Origin: Ryuthela nishihirai
Taxonomy: Eukaryota; Arthropoda; Arachnida; Araneae; Heptathelidae
Reading direction: 5' to 3'
Length of the DNA: 64,000 nucleotides
Assembly: GCA_038380435.1 (NCBI GenBank)
Contig: JAWZYU010000028.1
Span: forward strand, 45,877,095 to 45,941,094
Shown here: positions 47,901 to 59,998 of the stretch, in pieces
How the letters are laid out: every line of letters starts with the position of its first letter
How positions within the stretch are numbered: the first letter of the stretch is position 1
Notes under the pieces: generated by a model
Told to the model about the DNA's origin: nothing
Database searches by the model: none
Seen by the model: the letters and a program-made list of their open reading frames with translations, nothing else
Program-made: the position numbers and the translations under genes

Positions 47901-50257
47901 GTCCCGGTGATATCGTTTTCAGGTTACTTTTGTTACGTCCCCAGTACCTCGATATGCCAATTTTGTGAGGTCCACTTGGCTTTGCCATAAGGTTACTGTT
48001 GGGTTGTAAGGCCCACTTTTGTGAGGACCCAATGATATCGTTTTCAGATTACTTTTGTTACGTCCCCATTACATTGTCATGCCAATTTTGTGAGGTCCCA
48101 ATGGCTTTGCCATAACCTCACTATTGTGTCGTAAGGCCACTTTTGTGAGGTAACCCGTAATGCCATTTTCAGGATACTTTTGTTACGTCCCCATTACATC
48201 GTCATGCCAATTTTGTGAGGTCCCCATGGCTTTGCCATAAGGTCACTATGGTGTCGTAAGGCCACATTTGTGAGGTCTCCATGATATCGTTTTCAGGTTA
48301 CTTTGGTTACATTCCCATTATATTGTCATACCAATTTTGTGAGATCTCCATGTCTTCGCCATACGGTCACTATCCTGACGTAAGGCAACTTTTGTGAGGT
48401 ACCCGTGATACAGTTTTCAGCTTACTTTTGAGGCTTACTTTTCAGCTTACTTTGTTAGGTCCCCATTACATTGTCATGCCACTTTTGTGAGGTCCCCATG
48501 GATTTGCCATAAAGTTACTATGATGTCGTAAGGCCCCATTTGAGAGGTCTCCGTTATATCGTTTTCAAGTTACTTTTGTTACATCCCCATTACATCGTCA
48601 TGCTAATTTTCTGAGTTCCGCATGGCTTTGCCATAAGGTCACTATGGTGTCTTAAGGCCACTTCTGTGAGGTCCCCATGATATCGTTTTCATGTTACTTT
48701 TGTTAAGTCCCCATTTCATTGTCATGCCAATTTCGTGAGGTCCCTATGGTTTTGCCATAAGGTCACTATAGTGTCGTAAGACCACTTTTGTGAGGTCCCC
48801 ATGATGATTTCTTAAGGCCAATTTAATGACGTCCCCGTGACATTGTCATGCCAATTTTGTGAGGTCCCCATGGCTTTGCTAGGAGATCACCATGGTATTG
48901 TAAGGCCAATTTTGTCAGGTCCCCGTGATGTTTTCGTATGGCCACTTTAATGACGTCCCCACTATATTGTCATGCGAATTTTGTGTGGTCCACATGGCTT
49001 TGCCAAAAGATCACTAAGGTGTCTTAAGACCACTTTTGTGAGGTCCCCATGATGTCGTTTTCAGGTTACTTTTGTTACTTCCCCATAACATTGTCATGCC
49101 AATTTTGTGAGGTCCTCATGGCTTTGCCGTAAAGTCACTATGGTGTCGTAGGCCACTTTTGTGAGGTTCACTTAATATCGTTTTCAGGTTCTTTTGTTAC
49201 GTCCCCATTACATTACACTTCTCTGAGGTCCCCTTGGCTTTGCCAAAAGGTCACTATGGTGTTGTAAGGCAACTTTTGTGGGTCCCCGTAATATGATTAT
49301 CAGGTTACTTTTGTTATGTCCCCATTACATTGTCATGCCAATTTTGTCAGGTACACATGGCTTTGCTATAAGGTCACTATGGTGTCGTGAAGCCACTTTT
49401 GTGAGGTCCCGTGATGTCTTTGTAATGCAAGTTTAATGACGTCCCCGTGACATTGTCATGCCAATTTTGTGAGGTCCACATGGATTTGCCATAAGGTCAC
49501 TATGGTGTCGTAAGGCAACATTTGTGAGGTCCCCTGGATGTCGTTTTCAGGTTACTTTTGTTACGTCCCCATTATATTGTATGCCAATTTTGTGAGGTAT
49601 CCATGGCTTTCCCATAAGGTCACTATGGTGTCGTAAGGCCACTTTTGTGAGGTCCCCGTGATGTCTTCATAAGGCCACTTTAATGACGTCCCCATTATAT
49701 TGTCATGCCAATTTTGTGAGGTACCCATGGCTTTGCCATAAGGTCACTATGGTGTCGTTAGGCAACTTTTGTTGGGTCCCCGTAATATGATTTTCAGCCT
49801 ACTTTTGGTACGTCCCCATTACATTGTCATTCCAATTTTTTTTGGTACACATGGCTTTGCCAAAATATCACTAAGATGTCGTTAGGCCACTTTTGTTAGG
49901 TCCCCATGATATCGTTTTCAGGTTACTTTTGTTACTTCCCCATTACATTGTCATGCCAATTTTGTGAGGTCCTCATGGCTTTGCCATAAAGTCACTATGG
50001 TGTCGTAAGGTCACTTTTGTGAGTATCACTTCATATCGTTTTCAGCTTACATTTGTTACGTCCCCATTACATTCCACTTCTGTGAGGTCCCCTTGGCTTT
50101 GCCAAAAGGTCACTATGGTGTCGTAAGGCAACTTTTGTGTGGTCCCCGTAATATGATTTTCAGGTTACTTTTGTTATGTCCCCATTACATTGTGATGCCA
50201 ATTTTTTTAGGTAAACATGGCTTTGCCATAAGGTCACTATGGTGTCGTGAGGCCACT
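41930..50257. repeat. 8,328-bp tandem duplication, copy 2
   Basis: Directly follows copy 1 with no spacer. Identity ends at about 50262, where copy 2 continues GTGAGG while the copy 1/copy 2 junction has GTAAGG. The breakpoint lies in a CCACTTTTGT word shared by every unit, as expected for unequal exchange between misaligned satellite units. Confidence 0.88.
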
Positions 50258-53200
50258 TTTGTGAGGTCCCCATGATGTCTTCGTTATGATAGTTTAATGA
50301 CGTCCCCGTGACATTGTCATGCAAATTTTGTGAGGTCCACTTGGCTTTGTCAAAAGGTCACTATGGTGTAGTAAGGCAACTCTTGTGAGGTCCCCGGGAT
50401 ATCGTTTTCAGGTTACTTTTGTTACGTCCCCATTACATCATCATCCTAAAGTTTGAGGTCCCCATGGCTTTGCCATATGTCACTATGGTGTAGTAAGGCC
50501 ACATTTGTGAGGTCCCCGTGATATCGTTTTCAGGTTTCTTTTGTTACGTGATCATTACATTGTTATACCAATTTTGTGAGGTACTCATAGTTTGCCATAA
50601 AGTTACTAGGGTGTCATAAGGCCACTTTTGTGAAGTCCCCTTGGTATCGTTTTCAGGTTACATTTGTTACGTCCCCATTACATTCCACTTTTGTGAGGTC
50701 CCCTTGGCTTTGCCAAAAGGTCACTATGGCGTCGTAAGGCAACTTTTGTGAGGTCCCCGTGATATCGATTTCAGTTTACATTTGTTACATCCCCATTTCA
50801 TCGTCATGTCAATTTTGTGAAGTCCCCATGGCTTTGCCATAAGGTCACTATGGTGTCGGAATGCTACTTTCGTGAGGTCCCCGTGATATGGTTTTCAGGT
50901 TACTTTTGTTACGTCCACAATTTATTGTCATGCCAATTTTGTGATGTCCCCATGGCTTTGCCATAAGGTCACTATGGTGTCGCAAGTCCACTTTTGTGGG
51001 GTCCACATGATGTCTTTGTAAGATCACTTTAATCACGTCCCCGTGACATTGTCATGCCAATTTTTATGGGGTCCACATGGATTTGCCATAAGGTCACTAT
51101 GGTGTCATAAATCCACTTTGTCAGGTCCATGTGATATCGTTTTCAGGTTACTTTTGTTACGCCCCCATTACATTGTCATGCCAATTTTGTGAGGTCCACG
51201 TGGCTTTGCCAAAAGTGCACTATGGTGTCGTAAGGCCACTTTTGAGAGGTCCCCGTGATATCATTTTCACGTTACTTTTGTTACATCCCCATTAAATTGT
51301 CATGCCAATTTTATGATGTCCCTATGGCTTTGCCATATAGTCACTATGGTGTTGTCAGTCCACATTTTAGAGGTCCCCATGATATCGTTTTCAGGTTACT
51401 TTTGTTACGTCCCCATTACATTGTCATGCCAATTTTGTGAGGTCCACATGGCTTTGCCATAAGGTCAATATGCTGTTGTAAGTCCAATTTTGTGAGTTCC
51501 CCATGATGTCTTCGTAAGGACACTGTTATGACGTCCCCGTGACATTATGCCAATTTTTTGACGTCCACATGGATTTTCCATAAGGTCACTAGGGTGTCAT
51601 AAGGCCACTTTTGTGAGGTCCCCGTGATATGGTTTTCAGGTTACTTTTTTACGTCCACATTGCATTATCATGCCAATTTTTTAGGTCCATATGGCTTTGC
51701 CATAAGGTCACTATGGTGTCATAAGGCCACTTTTGTGAGGTTCCCGTGATATCTTCGTAATGAAAGGTCAATGACGTTTCAGTGACATTGTCATGCAAAT
51801 TTTGTGAGGTCCCCTTGGCTTTGTCAAAAGGTCACTATGGTGTAGTAAGACTACTTTTGTGAGGTCCCCGTGATATCGTTTTCAGATTACTTGTGTTACG
51901 TAACCATTACAATGTCATGCCACTTTTGTGTGGTCTCCGTGATATTGTTTTCAGGTTACTTTTGACACGTCTCCATTATATTTTTATGCCAATTTTGTGA
52001 GGTCAATATGGATTTGCCGTAAAGTCACTATGGTGTCGTAAGGCCACTTTTGTGAGGTCCCCGTGATGTCTTCGTAAGGCCACTTTTATCACGTCCCCAT
52101 TACATTTTCATGCCAATTTTGTGAGATCCACATGGCTTTGCCGTAAAGTCACTATGGTGTCATAAGGCCACTTTTGTGAGGTCCCCGTGATGTCTTCGTA
52201 ATACCACTTTTATGACATACCTGTGACATTGTCATGCAAATTTTGTGAGGTCCCCATGGCTTTGCCATAATGTTACTATGGTGTTGTAAGACCACTTTTA
52301 GGAAATCTCCGTGACATTGACATGCCAATTTCGTGAGGTCCTCGTGGTTTGCCATAAGAACACTATTGTGTCGTAAGGCCACTTTTGTGAGATCTCCGTG
52401 ATATCGTTTTCAGTTTACTTTTGTTACGTCCCTATTACATGGTCATGCCAATTTTTTTAGGTCCCCATGGCTTTGCCATAAGGTCACTATGGTGTCGAAA
52501 GGCCACATTTGTGCGGTCACCATGATATCTTCTTAAGGCCACTTTTATGACATCCCCATTACATTGTCATGCCAAATTTATGCGATCTCCATTTCTTTGC
52601 CATAAGGTCACTATGGTGTCGTAAGGCCACTTTTGTGAAGTCCCTTGATATCATTTTCAGGTTACTTTTGTTACGTCCCCATTACATTGTCATGCCAATT
52701 TTGTGAGGTCAACATGGCTTTGCCATAAGGTCACTATGGTGCCGTAAAGCCACTTTTGTGAAGTCCCTGTGATGTCTTCGTAAGGCCACTTTTATCACGT
52801 CCCCATTATATTTTCATGCCAATTTTGTGAGGTCCACTTCGCTTTGCCATAAGGTCACTATGGTGTCGTAATGCCACTATTGTGAGGTCCCCATGATATC
52901 GTTTTCAGTTTACTTTTGTTACGTCCCCATTACATTGTCATGCCAATTTTGTGAGGTCCCCTTGGCTTAGCGATAATGTCACTATGGTGTCATAAGGCCA
53001 CTTTTGTGAGGTCCCCCTGATATCATTTTCAGGTTACTTTTGTTACGTTCCCATTACATTGTCATGCCAATTTTGTGAGGTCACTCTGGCTTTGCATAAG
53101 GTCACTATGGTGCCGTAAGTCCACTTTTGTGAGATCCCTGTGATGTCTTCTTAAGGTCACTTTTATGACGTCCCCATTACATTTTCATGCCAATTTTGTG

Positions 53201-53450
53201 AGTCCACATGGCTTTCCCATGTAGTCACTATGGTGTCGTAAGGCCACTTTTGTGAGGTCCCCGTGATGTCTTCATAAGGCCACTTTTATCACAATCCCAT
53301 TACATTGTCATGCCAATTTTGTGAGGTCCCCATTGCTTTGCCATAATATCACTATGGTTCGTAATGCCACTTTTATGACATCCCAGTGACATTGTCATGC
53401 AAATTTTGTGAAGTCCCCATGGCTTTCCCATAAGGACACTATGGTGTCTA

Positions 53451-53895
53451 AGGCCACTTTTGTGAGGTCCCGTGATATCTTCGTAAAGCCACTTTTGAGA
53501 GTTCCCAGTGACGTCGTTGTAAGTCCTCTTTTGTGAGGTCCCTGTGACGTCGTCGTAAGGCCACTTTTGTGAGGTCCTTGCGACCACGTCGTAAAGCCTT
53601 TTTGTGAGGTCCCCGTGATGTCGTTGTAAGGCCACTTTGGTGAGGTCCCCGTGACGTCATTGTAAGGCGACTTTTGTGAGGTCCCTGTGACATCACCGAA
53701 AGGCCTCTTTTGTGAGGTCCCATGACGTCTTGGTAAGACCACTTTTGTGGGGCCCCCGTGATGTCGTCGTAAGGCCCCCTTTGGTAAGGTCCCCTTTACG
53801 TCATCATAAGGTGACTTTTCTGAGGTCCCCGTGAAGTCACCGTAAGGCCTCTTTTTGAAGTCTCCATGACGTCGTCAGGCCTCTTTTGTGAGGGG
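53451..53895. repeat. 36-bp satellite block
   Basis: About twelve 36-bp monomers of the GTGACGTCGTCGTAAGG type. Three overlapping stop-free minus-strand frames of 91-115 codons arise here from the repeat. Confidence 0.85.
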
Positions 53896-54136
53896 GCCTG
53901 CTGACAAAAAACATGCATGTTAACAGAAGAAATGGTTTTACATACAGCTGTCTACTTATGGTCTACATGTGACTTTTTTTTTACATATACAAGGGTTATA
54001 CAAAAATATTATACATATATTCGGATCAAATTATCATATTTTTATACATATTAGCGTGTATCTCAAACATATTAAAACTCACAGATTTAACAATATGATC
54101 GTTTTTTCTGTTACATTATTTTTTTATCCTTTTCTA
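53896..54136. repeat. AT-rich spacer, copy 1, within the satellite
   Basis: A 241-bp non-satellite segment starting GCCTGCTGACAAAAAACATG and ending TTATCCTTTTCTAG. It contains the 12-bp palindrome AACATGCATGTT and is strongly AT-rich. It matches 56253-56492 over its whole length with about 10% differences. There are no inverted termini, no target duplication that I can see and no coding potential. Confidence 0.8.
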
Positions 54137-54385
54137 GTGAAATTGTCATAAGGCCCCTTTTATGAGGACCCGTGACGTCGTCGTAAGGAGACTTTTGTGA
54201 GGTCCCCGTGACGTCGTCGTAAGGCCTCTTTTGTGAGTTCCCCGTGAATTCGTCGTAAGGTGAATTTTGTGAGGTCCCCATGATGTCGTCGTAAGGCGAA
54301 TTTTGTGAGGTCCCCATGATGTCGTCGTAAGGCGAATTTTGTGACCCATGACATCATCGTATGGCCTCTTTTGTGAGGTCTCTTT
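54137..54385. repeat. 36-bp satellite block
   Basis: About seven monomers with the GGCGAATTTTGTGAGG variant. Three overlapping open minus-strand frames with 12-residue periods come from it. Confidence 0.8.
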
Positions 54386-55870
54386 GATATCGTTTTCAGG
54401 TTACTTTTGTTACGTCCCCATTATATTTTCATGCCAGTTTTGTGAGGAACCCAATGGCTATGCCATAAGGTCACTATGGGGTCGTAAGGCCATATTTTTG
54501 AGATCCCGTGATGTCTTCGTAAGGCCACTTTTATGACGTCCCTGCGACATTGTCATGCCAATTTTGTGAGGTCCCCGTGACATCGTTTTCAGGTTACTTT
54601 TGTTACTTCCCCATTACATTGTGATGCTAATTTTGTGAGGTCCCCTTGGCTTTGCCATAAGGTCATTATGGTGTCGTAAGGCCACTTTTCTGAGGTCCCC
54701 GTGATGACTTTGTTAGGCCACTTTTATTACGTCCCCGTTACATTGTCATGCCAATTCTGTTAGGTCCCCATGGCTTTGCCATAAGGTCACCATGGTGTCG
54801 TAAGCCCACTTTTGTGATGTCCCCGTGATGTCTTCGTAAGGTCACTTTTATAACGTCACTATGACATTATTATTCCAATTTTGTGAGGTCCCCTGGGCTT
54901 TGCCATAAGTTTACTATGGTGTCGTAAGGCCACTTTTGTGATTTCCCCGTGATAACGTTTTCAGGTTACTTTCGTTACGTCCCCATTACATTGTCATGCC
55001 AATTTTGCTAGGTCCCCATGGCTTTGTCATAAGGTCATTATGGTGTCGTAAGCACACTTTTGTGAGGGCCCTGTGATGTCTTCGTAAGGTCACTTTTATG
55101 ACGTTACCGTGACATTGTCATTCCAATTTTATAACGTCCCCTGGGATTTGCCATAAGGTTACTATGGTGTCGTAAGGCTACTTTTGTGATTTCCCCATGA
55201 TATCGTTTTCAGGTTACTTTTGTTACGTCCCCATTACATCGTTATGCCAATTTTGTGAGGTCCCCATGGCTTTGCCATAAGGCCACTTTTGTGAGGTCCC
55301 CATGATATCGTTTTCAGGTTACTTTTGTTACGTCCCCATTACATTGTCATGCCAATTTTGTGAGGTCCCCTTGGCTTTGCCATAAGGCCACTTTTGTGAG
55401 GTCCCCATGATATCGTTTTCAGGTTACTTTTGTTACGTCCCCATTACATTGTCATGCCAATTTTGTGAGGTCCCTCTGGCTTTGCATAAGGTCACTATGG
55501 TGCCGTAAGGCCACTTTTGTGAAGTCCCTGTGATGTCTTCGTAAGGTCACTTTTATCAAGTCCCCATTACATTTACATGCCAATTTTGTGAGGTCCACAT
55601 GGCTTTGCCATGTAGTCACTATGGTGTCGTAAGGCCACTTTTGTGAGGTCCCCGTGATGTCTTCATAAGGCCACTTTTATCACAATCCCAATACATTGTC
55701 ATGCCAATTTTGTGAGGTCCCTATTGCTTTGCCGTAATGTCACTATGGTGTCATAAGGCCACTTTTATGACGTCTCAGTGACATTGTCATGCCAATTTTG
55801 TGAAGTCCTCATGGCTTTCCCATAAGGACACTGTGGTGTCTTAGGCCACTTTTGTGAGGTCCCGTAATAT
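54386..55870. repeat. 124-bp satellite block (super-unit copy)
   Basis: Starts at CTTTGATATCGTTTTCAGG and contains about twelve 124-bp units. It includes variants shared in order with 58254-59700 (GGGGTCGTAAGGCC, ATGACTTTGTTAGG, CCCCTGGGCTTT). Confidence 0.85.
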
Positions 55871-56252
55871 CTTCGTAAAGCACTTTTGAGAGTTCCCTCT
55901 GACGTCATCGTAAGGCCACTTTTGAGAGGTCCTTGTGACGTCGTCTTAAGGCCTCTTTTGTGAGGTCCCCATAACGTCGTCATAAGGCCTATTTGGTGAG
56001 TTCCCAGTGCCATCGTCGTAAGGCGACTTTTGTGAGGTCCCTGTGACATCACCGTAAGGCCTCTTTTGTGAGGTTCCCGTGACGTCGTCGTAAGGCCACT
56101 GTTTTGAGGTCCCCGTGATGTCGTCGTAAGGCCCCTTTCCTGAGGTCCCCGTTACGTCGCCATCAGGCGACTTTTTTGAGGTCCCTGTGACGTCACCGTA
56201 AGGCCTCTTTTTGAAGTCCCCGTGACGTCGTCAGGCCTCTTTTGTGAGGGGT
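55871..56252. repeat. 36-bp satellite block
   Basis: About ten 36-bp monomers. Ends with the same TCTTTTGTGAGGGG junction into the AT-rich spacer as at 53882-53896. Confidence 0.85.
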
Positions 56253-56492
56253 GCCTGCTGACAAAATAAAATGCATGTTAACAGAAGAAATGGTTTTACA
56301 TACAGCTGTCTACATATGGTCTACACGTGATGTTTCTTTTACATATACAAGGGTTATATAAAAATATTATGCATACATTCGGATCTAATTATCATACTTT
56401 TATACATATAGCGTGTATCTCAAACATATTAAAAAGCACATATTTAACAAAATATTCGTTTTTTGTGTTGCATTTTTTTTATCCTTTTGCAG
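56253..56492. repeat. AT-rich spacer, copy 2, within the satellite
   Basis: Second copy of 53896-54136 at an offset of 2,357 bp. It starts GCCTGCTGACAAAATAAAAT and ends ATCCTTTTGC. Differences are scattered substitutions and small indels in A or T runs. Confidence 0.8.
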
Positions 56493-56830
56493 TGACATCG
56501 TCATAAGGCCCCTTTTATGTCGTCATAAGACCCCTTTTATCACGTCATAAGGCCCCTTTTATGAGTTCCCCGTGACGTCGTCGTAAGGTGAATTTTGTGA
56601 GGTCCCCGTGACGTCGTCGCAAGTTGACTTTTTGTGAGAATTTTGTGAGATCCCCGTGATATCGTCGTGTTAAGGCGAATTTTGTGAGGTCCCCGTGACC
56701 ACGTCATAAGGCCTATTTTGTGAGGTCCCGTGACATCGTCGTAAGTTGCCTTTTGTGAGGTCCCCGAGACGTCGTCGTAAGGCCTCTTTTGTGAGGTCCC
56801 TATGACGTCATCTTAAGGCCACTTTTGTGT
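56493..56830. repeat. 36-bp satellite block
   Basis: Monomers with partial-unit stutters (GGCCCCTTTTATG repeated at 56508, 56530 and 56551). It then passes into 124-bp units. Confidence 0.8.
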
Positions 56831-57774
56831 GGTCCATTTGATATCGTTTTCAGGTTACTTTTGTTAGGTCCCCATTACATTGTCATGCCAATTTTGTGAG
56901 GTCCCCATGGCTTTGCCTTGAAATCACTATGCTGTCATAAGGCCACATTTGTAAGGTCCCTGTGATATCGCTTTCAGGTTACTTTTGTTGCATCCCCATT
57001 ACATCGTCATGCCAATTTTGTGAGGTACCCTTGGCTTTGCCATAAAGTCACTATGGTGTCGTAAGGCCACTTTTATGAGGTCCCCGTGATGTCTTCGTAA
57101 GGCCACTTTTATCACGTCCCCATTACATTGTCATGCCAATTTTTTAGGTCCCCATGGCTTTGCCGTAAGGTCACTATGGTGTCGTAAGCCCACTTTTGTG
57201 AGATCACCGTGATGTCTTCATAAGGTCACTTTTATGACGTCACGGGACATTGTCATTCCAATTTTGTGATGTCCCCTGGGATTTGCCATAAGGTTACTCT
57301 GGTGTCGTAAGGCCACTTTTGTGAGTTCCCCGTGATATCGTTTTCAGGTTACTTTTGTTACGTCCCCATTACATTGTCATGCCAATTTTGTGAGGTCCCC
57401 ATGGCTTTGCCATAAGGTCACTATGGTGCCGTAAAGCCACATTTGTGAGGTCCCTGTGATGTCTTTGTAAGGCCATTTTTATCACGTCCACATTACATTT
57501 TCATGGCAATTTCGTGAGCTCTACATGGCTCTGCCGTAAAGTCACTATGGTGTCGTAAGTCCACTTTTGTGAGGTGCCCGTGATGTCTTCGTAAGGCCAC
57601 TTTTATCACAATCCCATTACATTGTCATGCCAATTTTGTGAGGTCCACATGGCTTTGCCATAATGTCACTATGGTGTCGTAATGCCACTTTTATGACGTC
57701 CCAGTGACATTGTCATGCAAATTTTGTGAGGTCCCCATGGCTTTCCCATAAGGACACTATGGTGTCTGAGGCCA
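56831..57774. repeat. 124-bp satellite block
   Basis: About seven to eight 124-bp units between two 36-bp blocks. Confidence 0.85.
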
Positions 57775-58253
57775 CTTTTGTGAGGTCCCGTGAAATCTTC
57801 GTAAAGCCACTTTTGAGAGTTCCCAGTGACGTCATCGTAAGTACTCTTTTGTGAGGTCCCTGTGACGTCGTCGTAAGGCCACTTTTGTGAGGTCCTTGTG
57901 ACGACGTCATAAGACCTTTTGTGAGGTCCCCGTGACGTCGTTGTAAGGCAACTTTGGTGAGGTCCCAGTGACGTTGTCGTAAGGCGACTTTTGTGAGGTC
58001 CCTGTGACATCAACGTGAGGCCTCTTTTGTGAGGTCCCTGTGACGTCGTCGTAAGGCCACTTTTGTGAGGTACCTGTGACATCGTCGTAAGTTGACTTTT
58101 GTGAGGTCCCGGTGACGTCGTCGTAAGTTGACTTTTGTGATGTCCCCGTGACAACGTTGTAAGGATTCTTTTGTGAGGTCCCATGACGTCATTGTAAGGC
58201 GAATTTTGTGAGGTCCCCGTGACATCATCGTAAGGCCTCTGTTGTGAGGTCCC
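57775..58253. repeat. 36-bp satellite block
   Basis: About thirteen 36-bp monomers. It underlies most of the longest 12-residue-period open frame in the window (57669-58184 minus, 171 codons), which I do not regard as a gene. Confidence 0.85.
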
Positions 58254-59700
58254 TTTGATATCGTTTTCAGGTTACTTTTGTTACGTCCCCATTATATTTT
58301 CATACCAATTTTGTGAGGTCCCCATGGCTTTGCCATAAAGTCACTATGGGGTCGTAAGGCCACATTTTTGAGGTCCCGTGATGTCTTCGTAAGGCCACAT
58401 TTTTGAGGTCCCGTGATGTCTTCGTAAGGCCACTTTTATGACGTCCCTGCGACATTGTCATGCCAATTTTGTGAGGTCCCGTGACCTCAAAAAGTAACAA
58501 AAGGTAACAAAAGACATCGTTTTCAGGTTACTTTTGTTACTTCCCCGTTACATTCTGATGCTAATTTTGTGAGGTCCACTTGGCTTTGCCATAAGGTCAC
58601 TATGGTGTCGTAAGGCCACTTTTCTGAGGTCCCCGTGATGACTTTGTTAGGCCACTTTTATCAAGTCCCCATTACATTGTCATGCCAATTTTGTTAGGTC
58701 CCCATGGCTGTGCCATAAGGTCACTATGGTGTCGTAAGCCCACTTTTGTGAGGTCCCCGTGATGTCTTCGTAAGGTCACTTTTATGACGTCACTGTGACA
58801 ATATTATTCCAATTTTGTGAGGTCCCCTGGGCTTTTCCATAAGTTTACTATGGTGTCGTAAGGCCACTTTTGTGATCTCCCTGTGATCACGTTTTCAGGT
58901 TACTTTCGTTACGTCCCCATTACATTGTCATGCCAATTTTGTTAGGTCCCCATGGCTTTGTCATAAGGTCACTATGATGTCGTAAGCACACTTTTGTGAG
59001 GTCCCCGTGATGTCTTCGTAAGGTCACTTTTATGACGTCACCATGACGTCATTCCAATTTTATAACGTTCCCTGGGCGTTTCTATAAGTTTACTATTGTG
59101 TCGTAAGTCCACTTTTGTGATTTCCCCGTGATATCGTTTTCAGGATACTTTTGTTACGTCCCCATTACATTATAATGCCAATTTTGTGAGGTCCCCTTGG
59201 CTTTGCCAAAAGGTCACTATGGTGTCATAAGGTCAATTTTGTGAGGTCCCCGTGTTATCATTTTTCAGGTTACTTTTGTTATGTCCCTATTACATTGTCT
59301 TGCCAATTTTGTTAGGTCCCCATGGCTTTGCCATAAGGTTACTATGGTGCCGTAAGGCCACTTTTATGAGGTCCCTGTGATGTCTTCGTAAGGCCACTTT
59401 TATCACATTCCCATTACATTTTCATGCCAAATTTGTGAGGTCCACATGGCTTTGTCGTAAAGTCACTGTGGTGTCGTAAGGCCACTTTTGTGAGGTTCCC
59501 GTGATGTCATCCTAAGGCCACTTTTATCACAATCCCATTACATTGTCATGCCAATTTTGTGAGGTCCACATGGCTTTGCCATAATGTCACTATGGTGTCG
59601 TAATGCCACTTTTATGACTTCCCAGTGACTTTGTCATGCAAATTTTGTGAGGTCCCCATGGCTTTCCCATAAGGACACTATGGTGTCTTAGGCCACTTTT
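58254..59700. repeat. 124-bp satellite block (super-unit copy)
   Basis: Collinear with 54386-55870. It carries a small inverted insertion at about 58487-58513 that reads as the reverse complement of the neighbouring TTACTTTTGTTAC words. Confidence 0.85.
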
Positions 59701-59998
59701 GTGAGGTCCCGTGATATCTTCGTAAAGCCACTTTTGAGAGTTCCCAGTGACGTCGTTGTAAGTCCTCTTTTGTGAGGTCCCTGTGACGTCGTCATAAGGC
59801 CACTTTTGTGAGCTCCTTCTGACGACATCGTAAGGCCACTTTTGTGAGCTCCTTCTGACGACTTCGTAAGGCCTCTTTTGTGAGGTCCCTGTGACGTCGT
59901 CGTAAGGCAACTTTTGTGAGCTCCCTGTGACAACACCGTAAGGCCTCTTTTGTGAGGTCGCCGTGACGTCGTCGTAAGGCCACTTTTGTGAGGTCCCT
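59701..59998. repeat. 36-bp satellite block
   Basis: About eight monomers, including a tandem pair of the variant GTGAGCTCCTTCTGACGAC. Confidence 0.85.

Larger units (their letters stand above)
32344..53450. repeat. 124-bp satellite array, right part
   Basis: The same 124-bp A-B-C-D unit as left of the LINE, about 170 units. It includes deletion variants such as units where ATTACATTCCACTT joins B to the next part directly (about 41742 and 50070) and local stutters (GATATCGTTTTCAG repeated at 38808/38839). It contains the 8,328-bp tandem duplication. No genes. Confidence 0.92.

Noticed and set aside
53969..54151. Plus-strand 60-codon frame in the AT-rich spacer
   Set aside because: Phe/Ile-rich AT translation that is not conserved in the second spacer copy.
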